A DNA stretch of 58,125 bases, from positions 1-58,125 of the forward strand of contig JAHHGS010000087.1 in assembly GCA_019359715.1 (NCBI GenBank). The letters are read 5' to 3'. Position 1 is the first letter of the stretch. Every line of letters starts with the position of its first letter. Of the stretch, positions 39,079 through 49,113 are shown piece after piece. Origin of the DNA: Aphanocapsa sp. GSE-SYN-MK-11-07L (GTDB lineage: Bacteria > Cyanobacteriota > Cyanobacteriia > Thermosynechococcales > Thermosynechococcaceae). The notes under the pieces are model-generated. The model was not told where the DNA came from, made no database searches, and saw nothing but the letters and a program-made list of their open reading frames with translations. The position numbers and the translations under genes were made by a program.

Positions 39079-39739
39079 AGGAGGGGTGAGCGCGAAAGAG
39101 TGTGGAACGTTGATTTAATTTAGGATCTGGCTGGGCAGGAGAAGATGCAGTCTTTTGATCTCGAGCCTCCTTGGCTGATGAGGTTGAAACAATCGGTTCA
39201 GAAACAGCAGGCTGAGGATGCAGAGAGTCCAGCAGAGGAAGTCCGGCTTTAAGCGCAAGTTCGCCTCGACTTAACCCAACCAGAATCGCTAACAGCAGGC
39301 AGCCAACCAAGGTCAGACCGAGCAGAAACAGGGCAAATACTTCTCCGGGCGACAAGGGGCGATCTCTGGCATCAAGATAAGCCGACGACTTGCGCCAAGG
39401 GCTGTACTGATTGCCTAGGGACGGAGCAGGCTGAACAACTGGAATTTTGGAAAAGCCAATTTTGCGATCGTACTGTAAGCGACGTTCTGGACTGGTGAGA
39501 GTTGCATAGGCTTCGTTGAGCCGATGAAAATGCTCCTTGGCGATCGCGATCGGTAAAACCGTCGTATCAGGATGATAGAGCTTGCTTTTTTCCCGATAGG
39601 CCTGACGAATTTCGCGCACAGACGAGCCTGGGGTTAAATCCAGCAGGGCGTAGTAAGTCGGAGAGGAAACAGCCTGATCGCCAGACAGCCAATCTTTTTT
39701 TGGTTCTGAGGGATCCTCAAACACAAAGCCGATCCGCAA
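39014..39739 (-). CDS. DnaJ domain membrane protein
   Basis: A J domain occupies residues 25-95 (TYYALLDLTPGSSVREIRQAYREKSKLYHPDTT, with HPD, then RLNEAYATLTSPERRLQYDR). A linker is followed by one membrane segment, ALFLLGLTLVGCLLLAILVGL, and a Ser/Pro-rich C-terminal tail. It probably recruits an Hsp70 to the thylakoid or plasma membrane. The start is TTG at 39739; a GTG five codons later is possible. Confidence 0.88.
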   Translation of the reverse strand: MRIGFVFEDPSEPKKDWLSGDQAVSSPTYYALLDLTPGSSVREIRQAYREKSKLYHPDTTVLPIAIAKEHFHRLNEAYATLTSPERRLQYDRKIGFSKIPVVQPAPSLGNQYSPWRKSSAYLDARDRPLSPGEVFALFLLGLTLVGCLLLAILVGLSRGELALKAGLPLLDSLHPQPAVSEPIVSTSSAKEARDQKTASSPAQPDPKLNQRSTLFRAHPSYESRLSPLTRNSALQSSVTRH

Positions 39740-39808
39740 TATACTCTGCTAGACATTCTAGTATCGGTCAGATCGATTGTGCCCGTCTGAGTTTTTTTGA
39801 ACCAGCGC

Positions 39809-41029
39809 CTACTTGACCAAATCGAAGATCTTAAACATCGGCAGGTACATCGCCACCAAGATTGAACCCACCATTGCTCCCAGGACAGCAATCATAATTG
39901 GCTCCATAACGCTAGTTAGGGATTTGACCGCCTGCTCAACTTCATCTTCATAAAAGTCAGCTACTTTCATCAGCATTTTGTCGAGTTCCCCCGTTTCTTC
40001 GCCAATGTTAATCATCTGGGTCGCCATGACCGGAAACACCTTTTCTTTTTGCAGGGCCAGGCTGAGCATGCCCCCGCCCTGCACTTCCTTGCGAGCCTCG
40101 TCGATCGCATTAGAAATCACCTGATTACCAGCGGTTTCGCTGACAATTTCCAGAGAACTCAAAATTGGCACCCCAGACCGAGACAGCGAACCAAAGGTGC
40201 GGCAAAAACGGGCTACGGCCGTTTTTTCCACCAAGTCGCCAAACAAAGGCAAATTCAGCAGCAGCCGATCAATGTTGACCCGTCCAGACGTCGTTTTGTA
40301 GTACATCCTGATCGAGAAGACGAGGGCAACAAAGAAGCCAATCAGCAGGACAAGGTTAAGGGGGGTGCGCAGAAACTTACTCAAGTCCACCATCATCTGC
40401 GTAAAAGCAGGCAGGTCGCCCCCCAGTTGTTTGAAGATGCCATCAAAGACTGGGATCAAAAAGATCACCATCCCCAAAAAGATAATCACGGCTAAACTGC
40501 CGACTGTCACTGGGTAAGCCATGGCAGATTTGATTTGGTTACTCAGTCTGGCTTGGTCTTCCAGCAATTTTGAGAGGCGGTTGAGGACTTCATCCAGCAC
40601 CCCACCCGTCTCACCGGCCTGAATCATCGCCACGTAGAGGTCGTCGAAGGCTTCTGGATGGGATTTCATCGAATCCGAGAGGGAGTTGCCCTGCTGGACG
40701 TCGTTGTTGACGGCTAACAAAATCTTTTTCAGTTTTGGGTTACTGCATTGCTCAGCCATCACCCCTAGCCCTCTAACCAAAGCCACACCAGCATTGACCA
40801 AGGCAGCAAACTGGCGAGAAAAAATTGCTCTGTCCTTAACCGTGATTTTTTGCAGAAACCCTAGGTCAATGTCGGTTTTTAGACCGACTGCCTGAGTTTC
40901 TTTGATTTCTAAGATGTAGAGTCCCTGATTTTGCAGCGTGCTGCGGGCCTCTCGCGGCGAGGTCGCTACCACCTTCTGCGTTTTGGCTTTTCCTTGGGCA
41001 TCGCGGGCACGAGCAAGATAAGTAGGCAT
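39809..41029 (-). CDS. pilC: Type IV pilus inner-membrane platform protein PilC
   Basis: PilC is the membrane platform on which PilB and PilT act. It has two T2SF domains with TM segments (VGSLAVIIFLGMVIFLIPVF, NLVLLIGFFVALVFSI and MEPIMIAVLGAMVGSILVAMYLPMF) and the conserved QFAALVNAGVALVRGL and MIQAGETGGVLDEVL. The length is 406 residues. Third gene of the pilB-pilT-pilC block. Confidence 0.96.
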   Translation of the reverse strand: MPTYLARARDAQGKAKTQKVVATSPREARSTLQNQGLYILEIKETQAVGLKTDIDLGFLQKITVKDRAIFSRQFAALVNAGVALVRGLGVMAEQCSNPKLKKILLAVNNDVQQGNSLSDSMKSHPEAFDDLYVAMIQAGETGGVLDEVLNRLSKLLEDQARLSNQIKSAMAYPVTVGSLAVIIFLGMVIFLIPVFDGIFKQLGGDLPAFTQMMVDLSKFLRTPLNLVLLIGFFVALVFSIRMYYKTTSGRVNIDRLLLNLPLFGDLVEKTAVARFCRTFGSLSRSGVPILSSLEIVSETAGNQVISNAIDEARKEVQGGGMLSLALQKEKVFPVMATQMINIGEETGELDKMLMKVADFYEDEVEQAVKSLTSVMEPIMIAVLGAMVGSILVAMYLPMFKIFDLVK

Positions 41030-41215
41030 AACTTCAGAATCTCAACCAGTTAAATGTAAAATTCGCAGGGCAAAACTCAGAGAACTTACGCAATCTCTAC
41101 GAAGAAAGTAGGAACTTTCAATTATCATCAGTCAATATTGACTCATAAAATAATCTGCATTTGCGTAAATCCTACCCTAGACCTATGGACAAGTCATCTA
41201 GGGTGGCTCTCAGCC

Positions 41216-42319
41216 TTATCGACCTGCCATTGAGGTTGCTCCCTGAACGCCCCCAATCAAACGCTGCAACTCATCAGGGCGAGATGTTTTAGACATTGCC
41301 ACTTCAAAAGAAATCGCTCCTCCCTTGTAGAGGTCAGCCAGAACTTTCTCCAGGGTTTGCATGCCCAATTTGCCGCCCGTTTGAATCGCCGAATAAATTT
41401 GAGAGGTTTTGCCTTCCCGGATCAGGTTGGCGATCGCTGGCGTCACCACCATTGTTTCTTGGGCCATGATCCGCCCAAACTCGCCCGGTTTCGGGTTTTT
41501 TCTAGGAGCCAGAGTTTGGCTAAACACGGCGACCAGGGAGTTAGATAACTGAACCCGAATCTGCATTTGCTGCTCTGGCGGGAACACATCCACCATCCGG
41601 TCAATGGTTTGGGCCGCCGAGCTGGTGTGCAGGGTACCAAACACCAAGTGACCGGTTTCCGCCGCTGTGATCGCAAGCTGAATCGTTTCTAGATCCCGCA
41701 TTTCGCCGACCAGAATGATATCTGGGTCTTCCCGCAGCGCGGCTCGGAGGGCATTGGCAAAACTCTTGGTGTCTTCCCCGACTTGGCGCTGGTGAACCAA
41801 ACTCTTGACGGGTTCGTAGACAAACTCGATCGGGTCTTCAACTGTTAAGATATGCTCTGCTCTGGTGCGGTTGATCAGGTCAATCATCGCTGCCAAGGTC
41901 GTGGTTTTGCCCGATCCGGTCGGCCCAGTCACCAAAATCAAACCCCGGGGCTTCTCTGACATTTCCCGCACGACATTCGGTAAGCCCAACTGTTCAAAGG
42001 CGGGAATCTTAGAACTCAAAGCCCGTAAGCAAGCCGCATAAGTGCCCCGATCCTTATAAACATTCACCCGGAAGCGGGCTAGCCCGCGCACGCCGTAGGA
42101 GCAGTCTAACTCCCAATTTTGCTCTAGATTTTTGCGCTGAGTATTGTTCAACATGCTGAAGATCAGCCGCTGACATTGCTCTGGCGTTAGCGGCTCATAC
42201 TCAGTCGGAGTCAAGTGGCCACTGATCCGAATATAGGGAGGTAGTCCAGCCGAAATATGCAGGTCAGACCCCCCGGTTGCCACCACTTGTTCCATCAGAT
42301 CTTCAATCATCAAATCCAT
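41216..42319 (-). CDS. pilT: Type IV pilus retraction ATPase PilT
   Basis: PilT hydrolyses ATP to pull pili in for twitching, phototaxis and DNA uptake. The Walker A motif GPTGSGKTTT lies near residues 132-141, the Asp box is RAEHILTVEDPIEFVY, Walker B is ILVGEMRDLET, and the C-terminal AIRED-like PilT box region and zinc-free tail follow. I chose the ATG at 42319 because AAGGAG stands at good distance; the longer frame to 42370 lacks this. Confidence 0.97.
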   Translation of the reverse strand: MDLMIEDLMEQVVATGGSDLHISAGLPPYIRISGHLTPTEYEPLTPEQCQRLIFSMLNNTQRKNLEQNWELDCSYGVRGLARFRVNVYKDRGTYAACLRALSSKIPAFEQLGLPNVVREMSEKPRGLILVTGPTGSGKTTTLAAMIDLINRTRAEHILTVEDPIEFVYEPVKSLVHQRQVGEDTKSFANALRAALREDPDIILVGEMRDLETIQLAITAAETGHLVFGTLHTSSAAQTIDRMVDVFPPEQQMQIRVQLSNSLVAVFSQTLAPRKNPKPGEFGRIMAQETMVVTPAIANLIREGKTSQIYSAIQTGGKLGMQTLEKVLADLYKGGAISFEVAMSKTSRPDELQRLIGGVQGATSMAGR

Positions 42320-42385
42320 TGCTAGTGCTCCTTCTGATTTAGGGAATAGATATAAAGACAAAAAAGTCAAAAAATACCAAGCAGG

Positions 42386-44392
42386 CTAGTCGTGGAAACG
42401 CGGAGTCATACAGTAAGGGCAATCAAGCCACTCTTGCTGGAGAATGGCTGCGCAAACCCGGCAACTGAGCGAACTCTTCCGCTTGGCTTTCATTTCTGCG
42501 GCCAGGCCGGTATCTGTAAAGGTGACGCGCTCGACTTCATCTAAAGTTGTCAACCCTTGTCGGACTAAGTTGAGGCTGTAGGCTAGTAGCGTTTTCATGC
42601 CTTCTTCCACAGCGACTTCTTTAATCCGTTCCGTCGGAGCACCCTCGGTAATTAAGGTTTGCAAGCGTTCTGTGACTTGCATAATTTCATAAACCCCACA
42701 GCGACCTTTATAGCCGACACCGTTGCAGTTAGGACACATCGACTGCCCAGACAGGCGGGCGGTCTGCATTTCTTCCGGGGTTAGAGAATTGGCCTTATAA
42801 AAGGTGAGATCCAGCTCAGACGAAGCCGACAGACCAAACCGTCCGAGTTCTTCCACGGTTGGCCGATAGGGAATCCGACAGGTGTTGCAAACCCGGCGAA
42901 CCAGCCGCTGGGCCACGACCCCAATTAAGGAGGCAGAAACCATGAACGATTCCACTTCCATTTCAGACAGGCGGGCGATCGCGCTGGCCGCATCATTGGT
43001 GTGCAGCGTCGTTAACACTAAGTGTCCGATCAGAGCGGCTTCAATCGCAGTTTTGGCCGTTTCGCGGTCTCTGGTTTCACCAACCAGAATCACATCCGGG
43101 TCTTGGCGCAGAAAGGCGCGCAGAATGTTAGAAAAATCCATCCCTTTTTCCCGGATCACCTGCACCTGCGTCAGCCCTGGCAAGGTGTACTCGATCGGGT
43201 CTTCAGCCGTACTGATGTTTTTGCCCGGATCGTTACACTCAGCCAGAGCAGAGTACAGCGTGGTGGTTTTACCAGAGCCGGTTGGCCCCGTCACCAAAAT
43301 CAACCCAAACGGCCGGCTGACCCAACTCCTGACCATTTCCAGACTCTCAGGGTCACTAATCAGCTTGTCTAAGCCCAACTGAGTGGTTGAGTTATCCAAA
43401 ATCCGTAAAACCATCTTTTCGCCGTAGCGGCTGGGCAGCGTGCTGACCCGAAAGTCAATCTTGCGCCCTTGGAAGATTTTGCGAATCCGACCATCTTGGG
43501 GCGATCGCCGCTCTGCAATATCCAAATCGGCCAGAATCTTAAATCGAGAAATTACGGCTGGAATAATTTTCTTCGGCAGAGGGTCAAAGGCCTGGCGCAG
43601 CACCCCGTCTTTGCGGAAGCGAATCCGCAGATAGTCTTCCTGCGGCTCTAAGTGAATATCAGAAACTCCCTCTTGGAGGGCTTTGGCCAGCACTTTGTTC
43701 GCCAAGGCAATCACCGGCGCATCTTCTGCCCCTTGGACGGCGGTTGCCAGATCGATTTCCTCTTCGCCCGGCGCATCATCAAGAACGCCGATCGCTTCTA
43801 GGTCATCCCCTAGATCAACGTTGACATCTTGGGCCACCACCAGCTCTTGTTTTCTAACCTGCTCATCCAGATACTTAGCGATCAACTGTTGATAGTCTTC
43901 TAGGGTGATCACCATCCGCCGCAGACTCAGGTTTTGCGGGCGGAGGATGCGCCCTAGCTCATCCAGGGCTTTGAGGTTATCGGGGTCAACCATCGCCACC
44001 AGAATTGAGTTTGGCTCGGCGGTGCGGTTAATCGTCAGTGGCACAAGCTGGTAGGTGCGACAAATATCAATCCTGATTAAAGTGCCAATTAATTCGTGAA
44101 TTTGATCGGTGGGAATCTGGTTCAATTCCGGGTCAAGCGAGTCAACCCCGTAAATCACCTTTAGTTCAAATAATTGCTGCTTTTTGTACTGCCGCAGCAT
44201 TTCTGGCGGCAAGGTCTTCCCGGTCAGACCTTCTAGAATCTCGGTCAGAGGGCGTCCGCTTCTGCGACTCTCCAGCGCAGCTTCCCGCATCTGGTCTGAA
44301 TTAACGTAACCCGTCTGAATCAGCTTGTTGCCAAAGGGAGAAAAGCTCTGCCGGGTGATGAGGGCACGGCGTTGAGAAGGAGAGTTGACCAT
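42386..44392 (-). CDS. pilB: Type IV pilus extension ATPase PilB
   Basis: PilB powers pilus assembly. An N-terminal MshEN-type module (NKLIQTGYVNSDQMREAALE) precedes the ATPase core with GPTGSGKTTTLYSAL, STAEDPIEYTLPGLTQV and DVILVGETRDRETA. A Cys pair cluster (CNTCRIPY and CPNCNGVGYKGRCG) binds zinc, as in GspE/PilB. A second CxxC pair (CRVC and CPYC) forms a zinc-ribbon-like tail at the very C-terminus, beyond the usual end. The ATG at 44392 is preferred over a TTG three codons upstream. First of the three pilus motor genes. Confidence 0.96.
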   Translation of the reverse strand: MVNSPSQRRALITRQSFSPFGNKLIQTGYVNSDQMREAALESRRSGRPLTEILEGLTGKTLPPEMLRQYKKQQLFELKVIYGVDSLDPELNQIPTDQIHELIGTLIRIDICRTYQLVPLTINRTAEPNSILVAMVDPDNLKALDELGRILRPQNLSLRRMVITLEDYQQLIAKYLDEQVRKQELVVAQDVNVDLGDDLEAIGVLDDAPGEEEIDLATAVQGAEDAPVIALANKVLAKALQEGVSDIHLEPQEDYLRIRFRKDGVLRQAFDPLPKKIIPAVISRFKILADLDIAERRSPQDGRIRKIFQGRKIDFRVSTLPSRYGEKMVLRILDNSTTQLGLDKLISDPESLEMVRSWVSRPFGLILVTGPTGSGKTTTLYSALAECNDPGKNISTAEDPIEYTLPGLTQVQVIREKGMDFSNILRAFLRQDPDVILVGETRDRETAKTAIEAALIGHLVLTTLHTNDAASAIARLSEMEVESFMVSASLIGVVAQRLVRRVCNTCRIPYRPTVEELGRFGLSASSELDLTFYKANSLTPEEMQTARLSGQSMCPNCNGVGYKGRCGVYEIMQVTERLQTLITEGAPTERIKEVAVEEGMKTLLAYSLNLVRQGLTTLDEVERVTFTDTGLAAEMKAKRKSSLSCRVCAAILQQEWLDCPYCMTPRFHD

Positions 44393-44791
44393 GATTGCCA
44401 ATACTTGAAACGTTAAATGGAAACTAAACTCTGGTACTAAACATATAGGATTCCCAACAACCCAAAAATCTGTTCAGTCTGAGCGAAATTTCTTGATCAA
44501 TGCTCTCAGACTACTTCAGTTTGAGTCAGTTTAGGAGCAACTGCTGCCGGTAACGGTGCCCTGCTATCAGCCCAGCCTAAATGCTTTGTCGTTAGCGATC
44601 GGGCTTAGGGCAGTGCCTAATCACTCCCGGTTTGACAGAAGGCTTCCGTCCGCAGGCAAGCTAGTATAAGAGAGTTAAAACACGCTAAGATTTAGTCTTC
44701 CAGCGCCAAAATATAGCGATCGCTGATGATTCCTCGCTATTTGTCAGAGAATATTTGTTAAGTTGCATTCGTTAACTAGCATTCAAGCATC
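44393..44791. other. Divergent intergenic region between pilB and grpE
   Basis: These 399 bases must hold promoters for pilB (minus) and grpE (plus). There is a TTGACA at 44632 and a TATAAG at 44665, but their 27-base spacing is too long for one promoter. A HIP1 octamer lies near 44718. No CIRCE element (TTAGCACTC-type) is present in front of grpE, so HrcA control here is unlikely. Confidence 0.45.
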
Positions 44792-45523
44792 ATGATTCAG
44801 GAAGAGCCATCTGTAGAAAATTACACTGCTGCCAGCACCGATCAACAGGGGGATTTGGAGCAAAGCACTGTTGATCAGAATGCTGCGGACTTAGGGGCAG
44901 AAGCAGTCAATCAACCCGACATCGGCAAGGCTGAAGAGACCGAAATTGCGGTCAAGCAACCTGTGGCTGAAGCCGAAGCTGTCGAGGCACCGGCAGAAGA
45001 AGACCTAGAGCAGGCGTTGGCTCAACTGGCGGAAGAAGCAGAGTCACTGCGGAGTCAGTATGATGAGCGGACGAATCAGTACGTCAGGCTGGTGGCTGAT
45101 TTTGACAATTTCCGTAAACGAACCCAAAAAGAAAAAGAAGACCTAGAACAGCAGGTCAAGCGCAGTACCTTAGGTGAACTGCTGCCCGTCATTGATAGTT
45201 TTGAGCGAGCCAGGTCTCAGCTCAAACCCCAGAGCGAGGCAGAGGCGAATGTTCACATGAGCTATCAAGGCATTTATAAGCAGCTTGTTGACTGCTTAAA
45301 GCGAATTGGAGTAGCGCCAATGCGCTCTGAAGGGAAGCCTTTTGACCCTAACCTGCACGAAGCCGTGATGCGAGAGCAAACCGACGAGCATCCAGAAGGG
45401 ACAGTCATTGAGGAAATGGTGCGGGGATATCTGCTCGGCGACCTTGTCCTGCGGCATGCCCTGGTCAAAGTTGCTGCTGCTCCTGAAGCCGTGGTAATCT
45501 CGGAGGAAAATTCATCAGAGTAA
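44792..45523 (+). CDS. grpE: Nucleotide exchange factor GrpE
   Basis: GrpE ejects ADP from DnaK. The long N-terminal acidic region (residues 1-90, rich in Glu, Gln and Ala) leads into the coiled coil and the family core YVRLVADFDNFRKRTQKEKE, LPVIDSFERARSQ, GIYKQLVDCLKRIGV and DPNLHEAVM, with the terminal LVKVAAAP beta domain. Length (243 aa) fits cyanobacteria. First gene of the grpE-dnaK1-dnaJ-tusA-rsgA cluster. Confidence 0.97.
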   Translation: MIQEEPSVENYTAASTDQQGDLEQSTVDQNAADLGAEAVNQPDIGKAEETEIAVKQPVAEAEAVEAPAEEDLEQALAQLAEEAESLRSQYDERTNQYVRLVADFDNFRKRTQKEKEDLEQQVKRSTLGELLPVIDSFERARSQLKPQSEAEANVHMSYQGIYKQLVDCLKRIGVAPMRSEGKPFDPNLHEAVMREQTDEHPEGTVIEEMVRGYLLGDLVLRHALVKVAAAPEAVVISEENSSE

Positions 45524-45732
45524 CTTAAGTTAACGCTTATGGGTAACTCGCAACTCACTGCCTAACCGTTTGATATGAGGTGTTTCTAGCTTGATTTGTT
45601 CGTTAACAACATCTACCCGACTGAAATTTTTAGTAGTCTGTTGATAGTCTTCGGTGCATTTTGCGGCATTCTAAACTTGGATATAGCTTGATGCCTTGAG
45701 TTGCTACTCTTTTCACACTTACACCGCTAACT

Positions 45733-47688
45733 ATGGGAAAGGTCATTGGCATTGATTTAGGCACAACCAATAGTTGCGTTGCCGTTTTGGAAGGGGGCAA
45801 GCCGGTTGTGATTCCCAATGCAGAGGGGGGGAGAACAACACCCAGTATTGTTGGCTTTGGCAAATCTGGCGATCGCCTGGCCGGTCAACTGGCCAAGCGA
45901 CAGGCTGTGACCAATGCTGAAAACACCGTCTTTAGCATTAAACGCTTTATTGGTCGCCGCTGGCAGGAAACCGAAGAAGAGCGATCGCGGGTGCCTTACA
46001 ATTGCATTCGCGGCCGAGACGACACGGTGGATGTGCAAATTCGCGATCGCACCCATACGCCGCAGGAAATTTCGGCCATGATCTTGCAGAAACTTAAGCA
46101 AGACGCTGAAAGCTACTTAGGGGAAGTGATTAATCAAGCGGTAATTACCGTTCCAGCTTACTTCAGTGATGCCCAGCGCCAAGCCACCAAAGATGCCGGC
46201 ACGATCGCCGGGCTAGAGGTGCTGCGGATTATTAACGAGCCAACCGCAGCGGCCCTTTCCTATGGGATCGACAAACAGGCGCAGGATCAAACTGTCTTGG
46301 TTTTTGATCTGGGTGGTGGAACCTTCGATGTCTCGATTTTGCAGCTGGGCGATGGCGTTTTTGAGGTTAGATCAACAGCGGGAAACAATCATCTGGGCGG
46401 CGACAACTTTGATGAGTGCATTCTGCGCTGGCTCTTAGAGTCTTTCCAATCGCGAGAAAGAATTGACCTCTCCCAAGACAAGATGGCCCTACAGCGGCTG
46501 CGGGAAGCCGCCGAAAAGGCCAAGGTTGAGCTTTCTAGCACAATTAGCACCACGATCAATTTGCCGTTTATCACGGCAGATGAGACTGGGCCCAAGCACT
46601 TAGAAACGGAGTTAACTCGGGCTCAGTTTGAGGAACTGGTTGGGCATTTGGTCAGTGCCACCGTTGAGCCAATGAATCAAGCCCTCAAAGACGCAAACTT
46701 GAGTGTGAGTGATATTGACCGGGTGCTTTTGGTGGGAGGGTCAACCCGGATCCCAGCCGTCCAAGAGGCCATTCGCAAGTTTTGTAGCGGCAAAACTCCA
46801 GATAAATCCGTCAACCCCGACGAGTCAGTGGCATTGGGGGCAGCCATTCAAGCCGGGATTCTGAGCAAAGAAGAAAGCGTCAAAGACCTGCTGCTGCTGG
46901 ATGTGACTCCCCTCTCGATGGGAATTGAAACGCTAGGCGGCGTATTCACCAAAATCATTGAGCGCAATACAACCCTGCCGACCAGCCGTTCCCAATCCTT
47001 CTCGACGGCCTCCGATGGGCAAACCGTGGTTGAGATTCAGGTGCTGCAGGGCGAACGGGCGATGGCTAAGGATAATCAGTGCCTCGCTCAATTTGAACTG
47101 ACCGGAATTCCGCCCGCGCCGCGCGGAGTGCCCCAAATTGAAGTTACGTTTGACTTAGACGCGAATGGAATTTTGAACGTTTCCGCCCAGGACAAAGGCA
47201 CAGGGCGACAGCAAAGCATCAAAATTACTAACCGCGGCGGCTTGAGCACGGTCGAAGTAGAGCGGATGCGCCAAGAGGCGCAAATCTATGCCCAAGTTGA
47301 CCGGATGCAGCGCGAGCTAGCTGAGTTGCGAAATCAAGCCGATACGTTGCTGTACAGCTACGAATCTACGCTTAGAGACAATGCGGCTTTATTAAGTGAG
47401 GACTTGAAACAGCAAGTCAAGCTAAAAGTAGACGATGTGAGAGCAGCGATGCTAGACGGCTCGATCAGCGTCGAAGCGATGAAGCAAAAATTGGAAGCCT
47501 TGCAGAATGCGCTGTTGGCTTTGGGAACAGCGGTTTATCAACAAACAGCCCCACCGGGAGTTTTTAGCCTGCCCACTAACCCAACCTACAATCCGAGCGA
47601 CACTAGCCAGTTCAGTAATAGTGATGCAACTGTCGTTAGCAGTAATAATGAAGATACAGTAATTACAGATTATGAAGCTGTTGATTGA
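45733..47688 (+). CDS. dnaK: Hsp70 chaperone DnaK, DnaK1 type
   Basis: The ATPase motifs [50 protein letters not shown] and [14 protein letters not shown] are intact. The sequence [21 protein letters not shown] matches what I recall of the cyanobacterial DnaK1 type, and the gene sits between grpE and dnaJ. The C-terminal tail is short (ends DYEAVD) without the usual EEVD. It is clearly different from the DnaK3-like protein at 32.3-34.3 kb. Confidence 0.96.
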   Translation: MGKVIGIDLGTTNSCVAVLEGGKPVVIPNAEGGRTTPSIVGFGKSGDRLAGQLAKRQAVTNAENTVFSIKRFIGRRWQETEEERSRVPYNCIRGRDDTVDVQIRDRTHTPQEISAMILQKLKQDAESYLGEVINQAVITVPAYFSDAQRQATKDAGTIAGLEVLRIINEPTAAALSYGIDKQAQDQTVLVFDLGGGTFDVSILQLGDGVFEVRSTAGNNHLGGDNFDECILRWLLESFQSRERIDLSQDKMALQRLREAAEKAKVELSSTISTTINLPFITADETGPKHLETELTRAQFEELVGHLVSATVEPMNQALKDANLSVSDIDRVLLVGGSTRIPAVQEAIRKFCSGKTPDKSVNPDESVALGAAIQAGILSKEESVKDLLLLDVTPLSMGIETLGGVFTKIIERNTTLPTSRSQSFSTASDGQTVVEIQVLQGERAMAKDNQCLAQFELTGIPPAPRGVPQIEVTFDLDANGILNVSAQDKGTGRQQSIKITNRGGLSTVEVERMRQEAQIYAQVDRMQRELAELRNQADTLLYSYESTLRDNAALLSEDLKQQVKLKVDDVRAAMLDGSISVEAMKQKLEALQNALLALGTAVYQQTAPPGVFSLPTNPTYNPSDTSQFSNSDATVVSSNNEDTVITDYEAVD

Positions 47689-47734
47689 CCGCTTCAGCTT
47701 AGACTAACGACGTTTTTCTTAACGACTGCGCTTT

Positions 47735-48862
47735 ATGGCTCGCGACTATTACGATATTCTTGGCGTTTCCCGTGATGTAGACCCGGAGAGCTTAAAGCGT
47801 GCTTACCGTCGGTTGGCGCGAAAATACCACCCTGACGTTAATAAAGAAGACGGAGCAGAAGAAAAATTCAAGGAAATCAACCTGGCTTACGAAGTCCTCT
47901 CCGAGCCAGAAGTGCGATCGCGCTACGATCGCTTTGGTGAAGCAGGCGTGAGTGGCTCTGGCGCCGGCGGGTTCCAAGACATGTCCGATATGGGCGGACT
48001 GGCCGATATCTTTGAGACTTTTTTTGGCGGCTTTGGTGGGGTTGGCGCCCAGCCGTCGCGACGGCGGAGTGGCCCCGCCCGCGGTGATGATTTGCGCTTT
48101 GACCTCAAGCTAGAGTTCCGGGAGGCCGTGTTCGGAGGCGAAAAGCAAATTCGGATCACTCACTTGGAAAACTGTGCCGTTTGCTCTGGCAGCGGTGCCA
48201 AGCCCGGCAGTCGGCCAAAGACGTGTACCACCTGCAATGGAGCAGGACAGGTGCGGCGAGCGACTCGCACCCCGTTTGGCAGCTTCACCCAGGTTTCGGT
48301 CTGCCCGACCTGCAATGGCAGTGGGCAAGTGATTGAAGACAAATGTGAGACTTGCGGCGGCGTTGGTCAATCTCAGGTGACGAAGAAACTCAAAATTTCT
48401 GTGCCAGCCGGAGTGGATACGGGTACGCGGCTGCGGGTTTCTAACGAGGGGGATGCTGGGCAACGGAATGGGCCAACCGGCGACCTCTACGTTTATCTAT
48501 TTGTCCAGGACGACCCAGAATTTCGCCGCGAAGGGATTAATGTTCTGTCTGAAATTAAAATTAGCTACCTGCAAGCGATTTTGGGCAGCCGCTTAATGGT
48601 GAATACGGTAGATGGTGAGCAAGAATTAATGGTTCCGCCGGGCACGCAGCCGAATACAGTCCTGACGCTCGAAAATCACGGCGTGCCGCGTCTGGGCAAC
48701 CCGGTTTCGCGGGGAGACCACTTGATTACGATTCAAATTGACATTCCGAATCGAATTACCCCAGAAGAGCGCGAACTGCTAGAGAAATTAGCCAAGATTA
48801 AAGGCGATCGGATCGGCAAAGGTGGGATTGAAGGCTTCTTGGGAGGCTTGTTTCGAGGATGA
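47735..48862 (+). CDS. dnaJ: Molecular chaperone DnaJ (type I)
   Basis: The full type I layout is present: J domain with HPD ([10 protein letters not shown]), Gly/Phe-rich stretch, four zinc CxxCxGxG-like motifs ([32 protein letters not shown]) and the two beta-barrel client domains. It partners DnaK and stimulates its ATPase. It is 46 bases behind dnaK1, and its stop overlaps the next gene by 4 bases. Confidence 0.98.
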   Translation: MARDYYDILGVSRDVDPESLKRAYRRLARKYHPDVNKEDGAEEKFKEINLAYEVLSEPEVRSRYDRFGEAGVSGSGAGGFQDMSDMGGLADIFETFFGGFGGVGAQPSRRRSGPARGDDLRFDLKLEFREAVFGGEKQIRITHLENCAVCSGSGAKPGSRPKTCTTCNGAGQVRRATRTPFGSFTQVSVCPTCNGSGQVIEDKCETCGGVGQSQVTKKLKISVPAGVDTGTRLRVSNEGDAGQRNGPTGDLYVYLFVQDDPEFRREGINVLSEIKISYLQAILGSRLMVNTVDGEQELMVPPGTQPNTVLTLENHGVPRLGNPVSRGDHLITIQIDIPNRITPEERELLEKLAKIKGDRIGKGGIEGFLGGLFRG

Positions 48863-49113
48863 TGTCTACGACCACGGCTGAGACTCCAGACGAGCAGCTT
48901 GACTTGCGGGGGACACCCTGCCCGATCAATTTTGTTCGCACCAAGTTGCGCCTAGAACAAATGTTGCCAGGGGCCTTGCTAGAGGTCTGGTTAGACCCTG
49001 GTGAGCCAGTGGAACAAGTGCCGGATAGCCTCAAGATGGCGGGCTATGTCGTTGAGCAGTTGGTTGATCGGGTTGACTTTTTTGCCCTGCAAGTCCGTCG
49101 TCCGATCGGGTGA
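48859..49113 (+). CDS. TusA-like sulfurtransferase family protein
   Basis: The 84-residue protein has the two-layer TusA/SirA fold pattern: [42 protein letters not shown] and AGYVVEQL. The cysteine that would carry sulfur is present, but the usual CPxP motif reads CPIN, with Asn in place of the second Pro. The ATG overlaps the dnaJ stop by 4 bases and its stop overlaps rsgA by 4 bases, so all three genes are translationally coupled. Confidence 0.85.
   Translation: MMSTTTAETPDEQLDLRGTPCPINFVRTKLRLEQMLPGALLEVWLDPGEPVEQVPDSLKMAGYVVEQLVDRVDFFALQVRRPIG

Noticed and set aside
44632-44670. TTGACA followed by TATAAG as a grpE promoter
   Set aside because: The spacer is 27 bases, far beyond the 16-19 accepted by sigma-70 polymerase.
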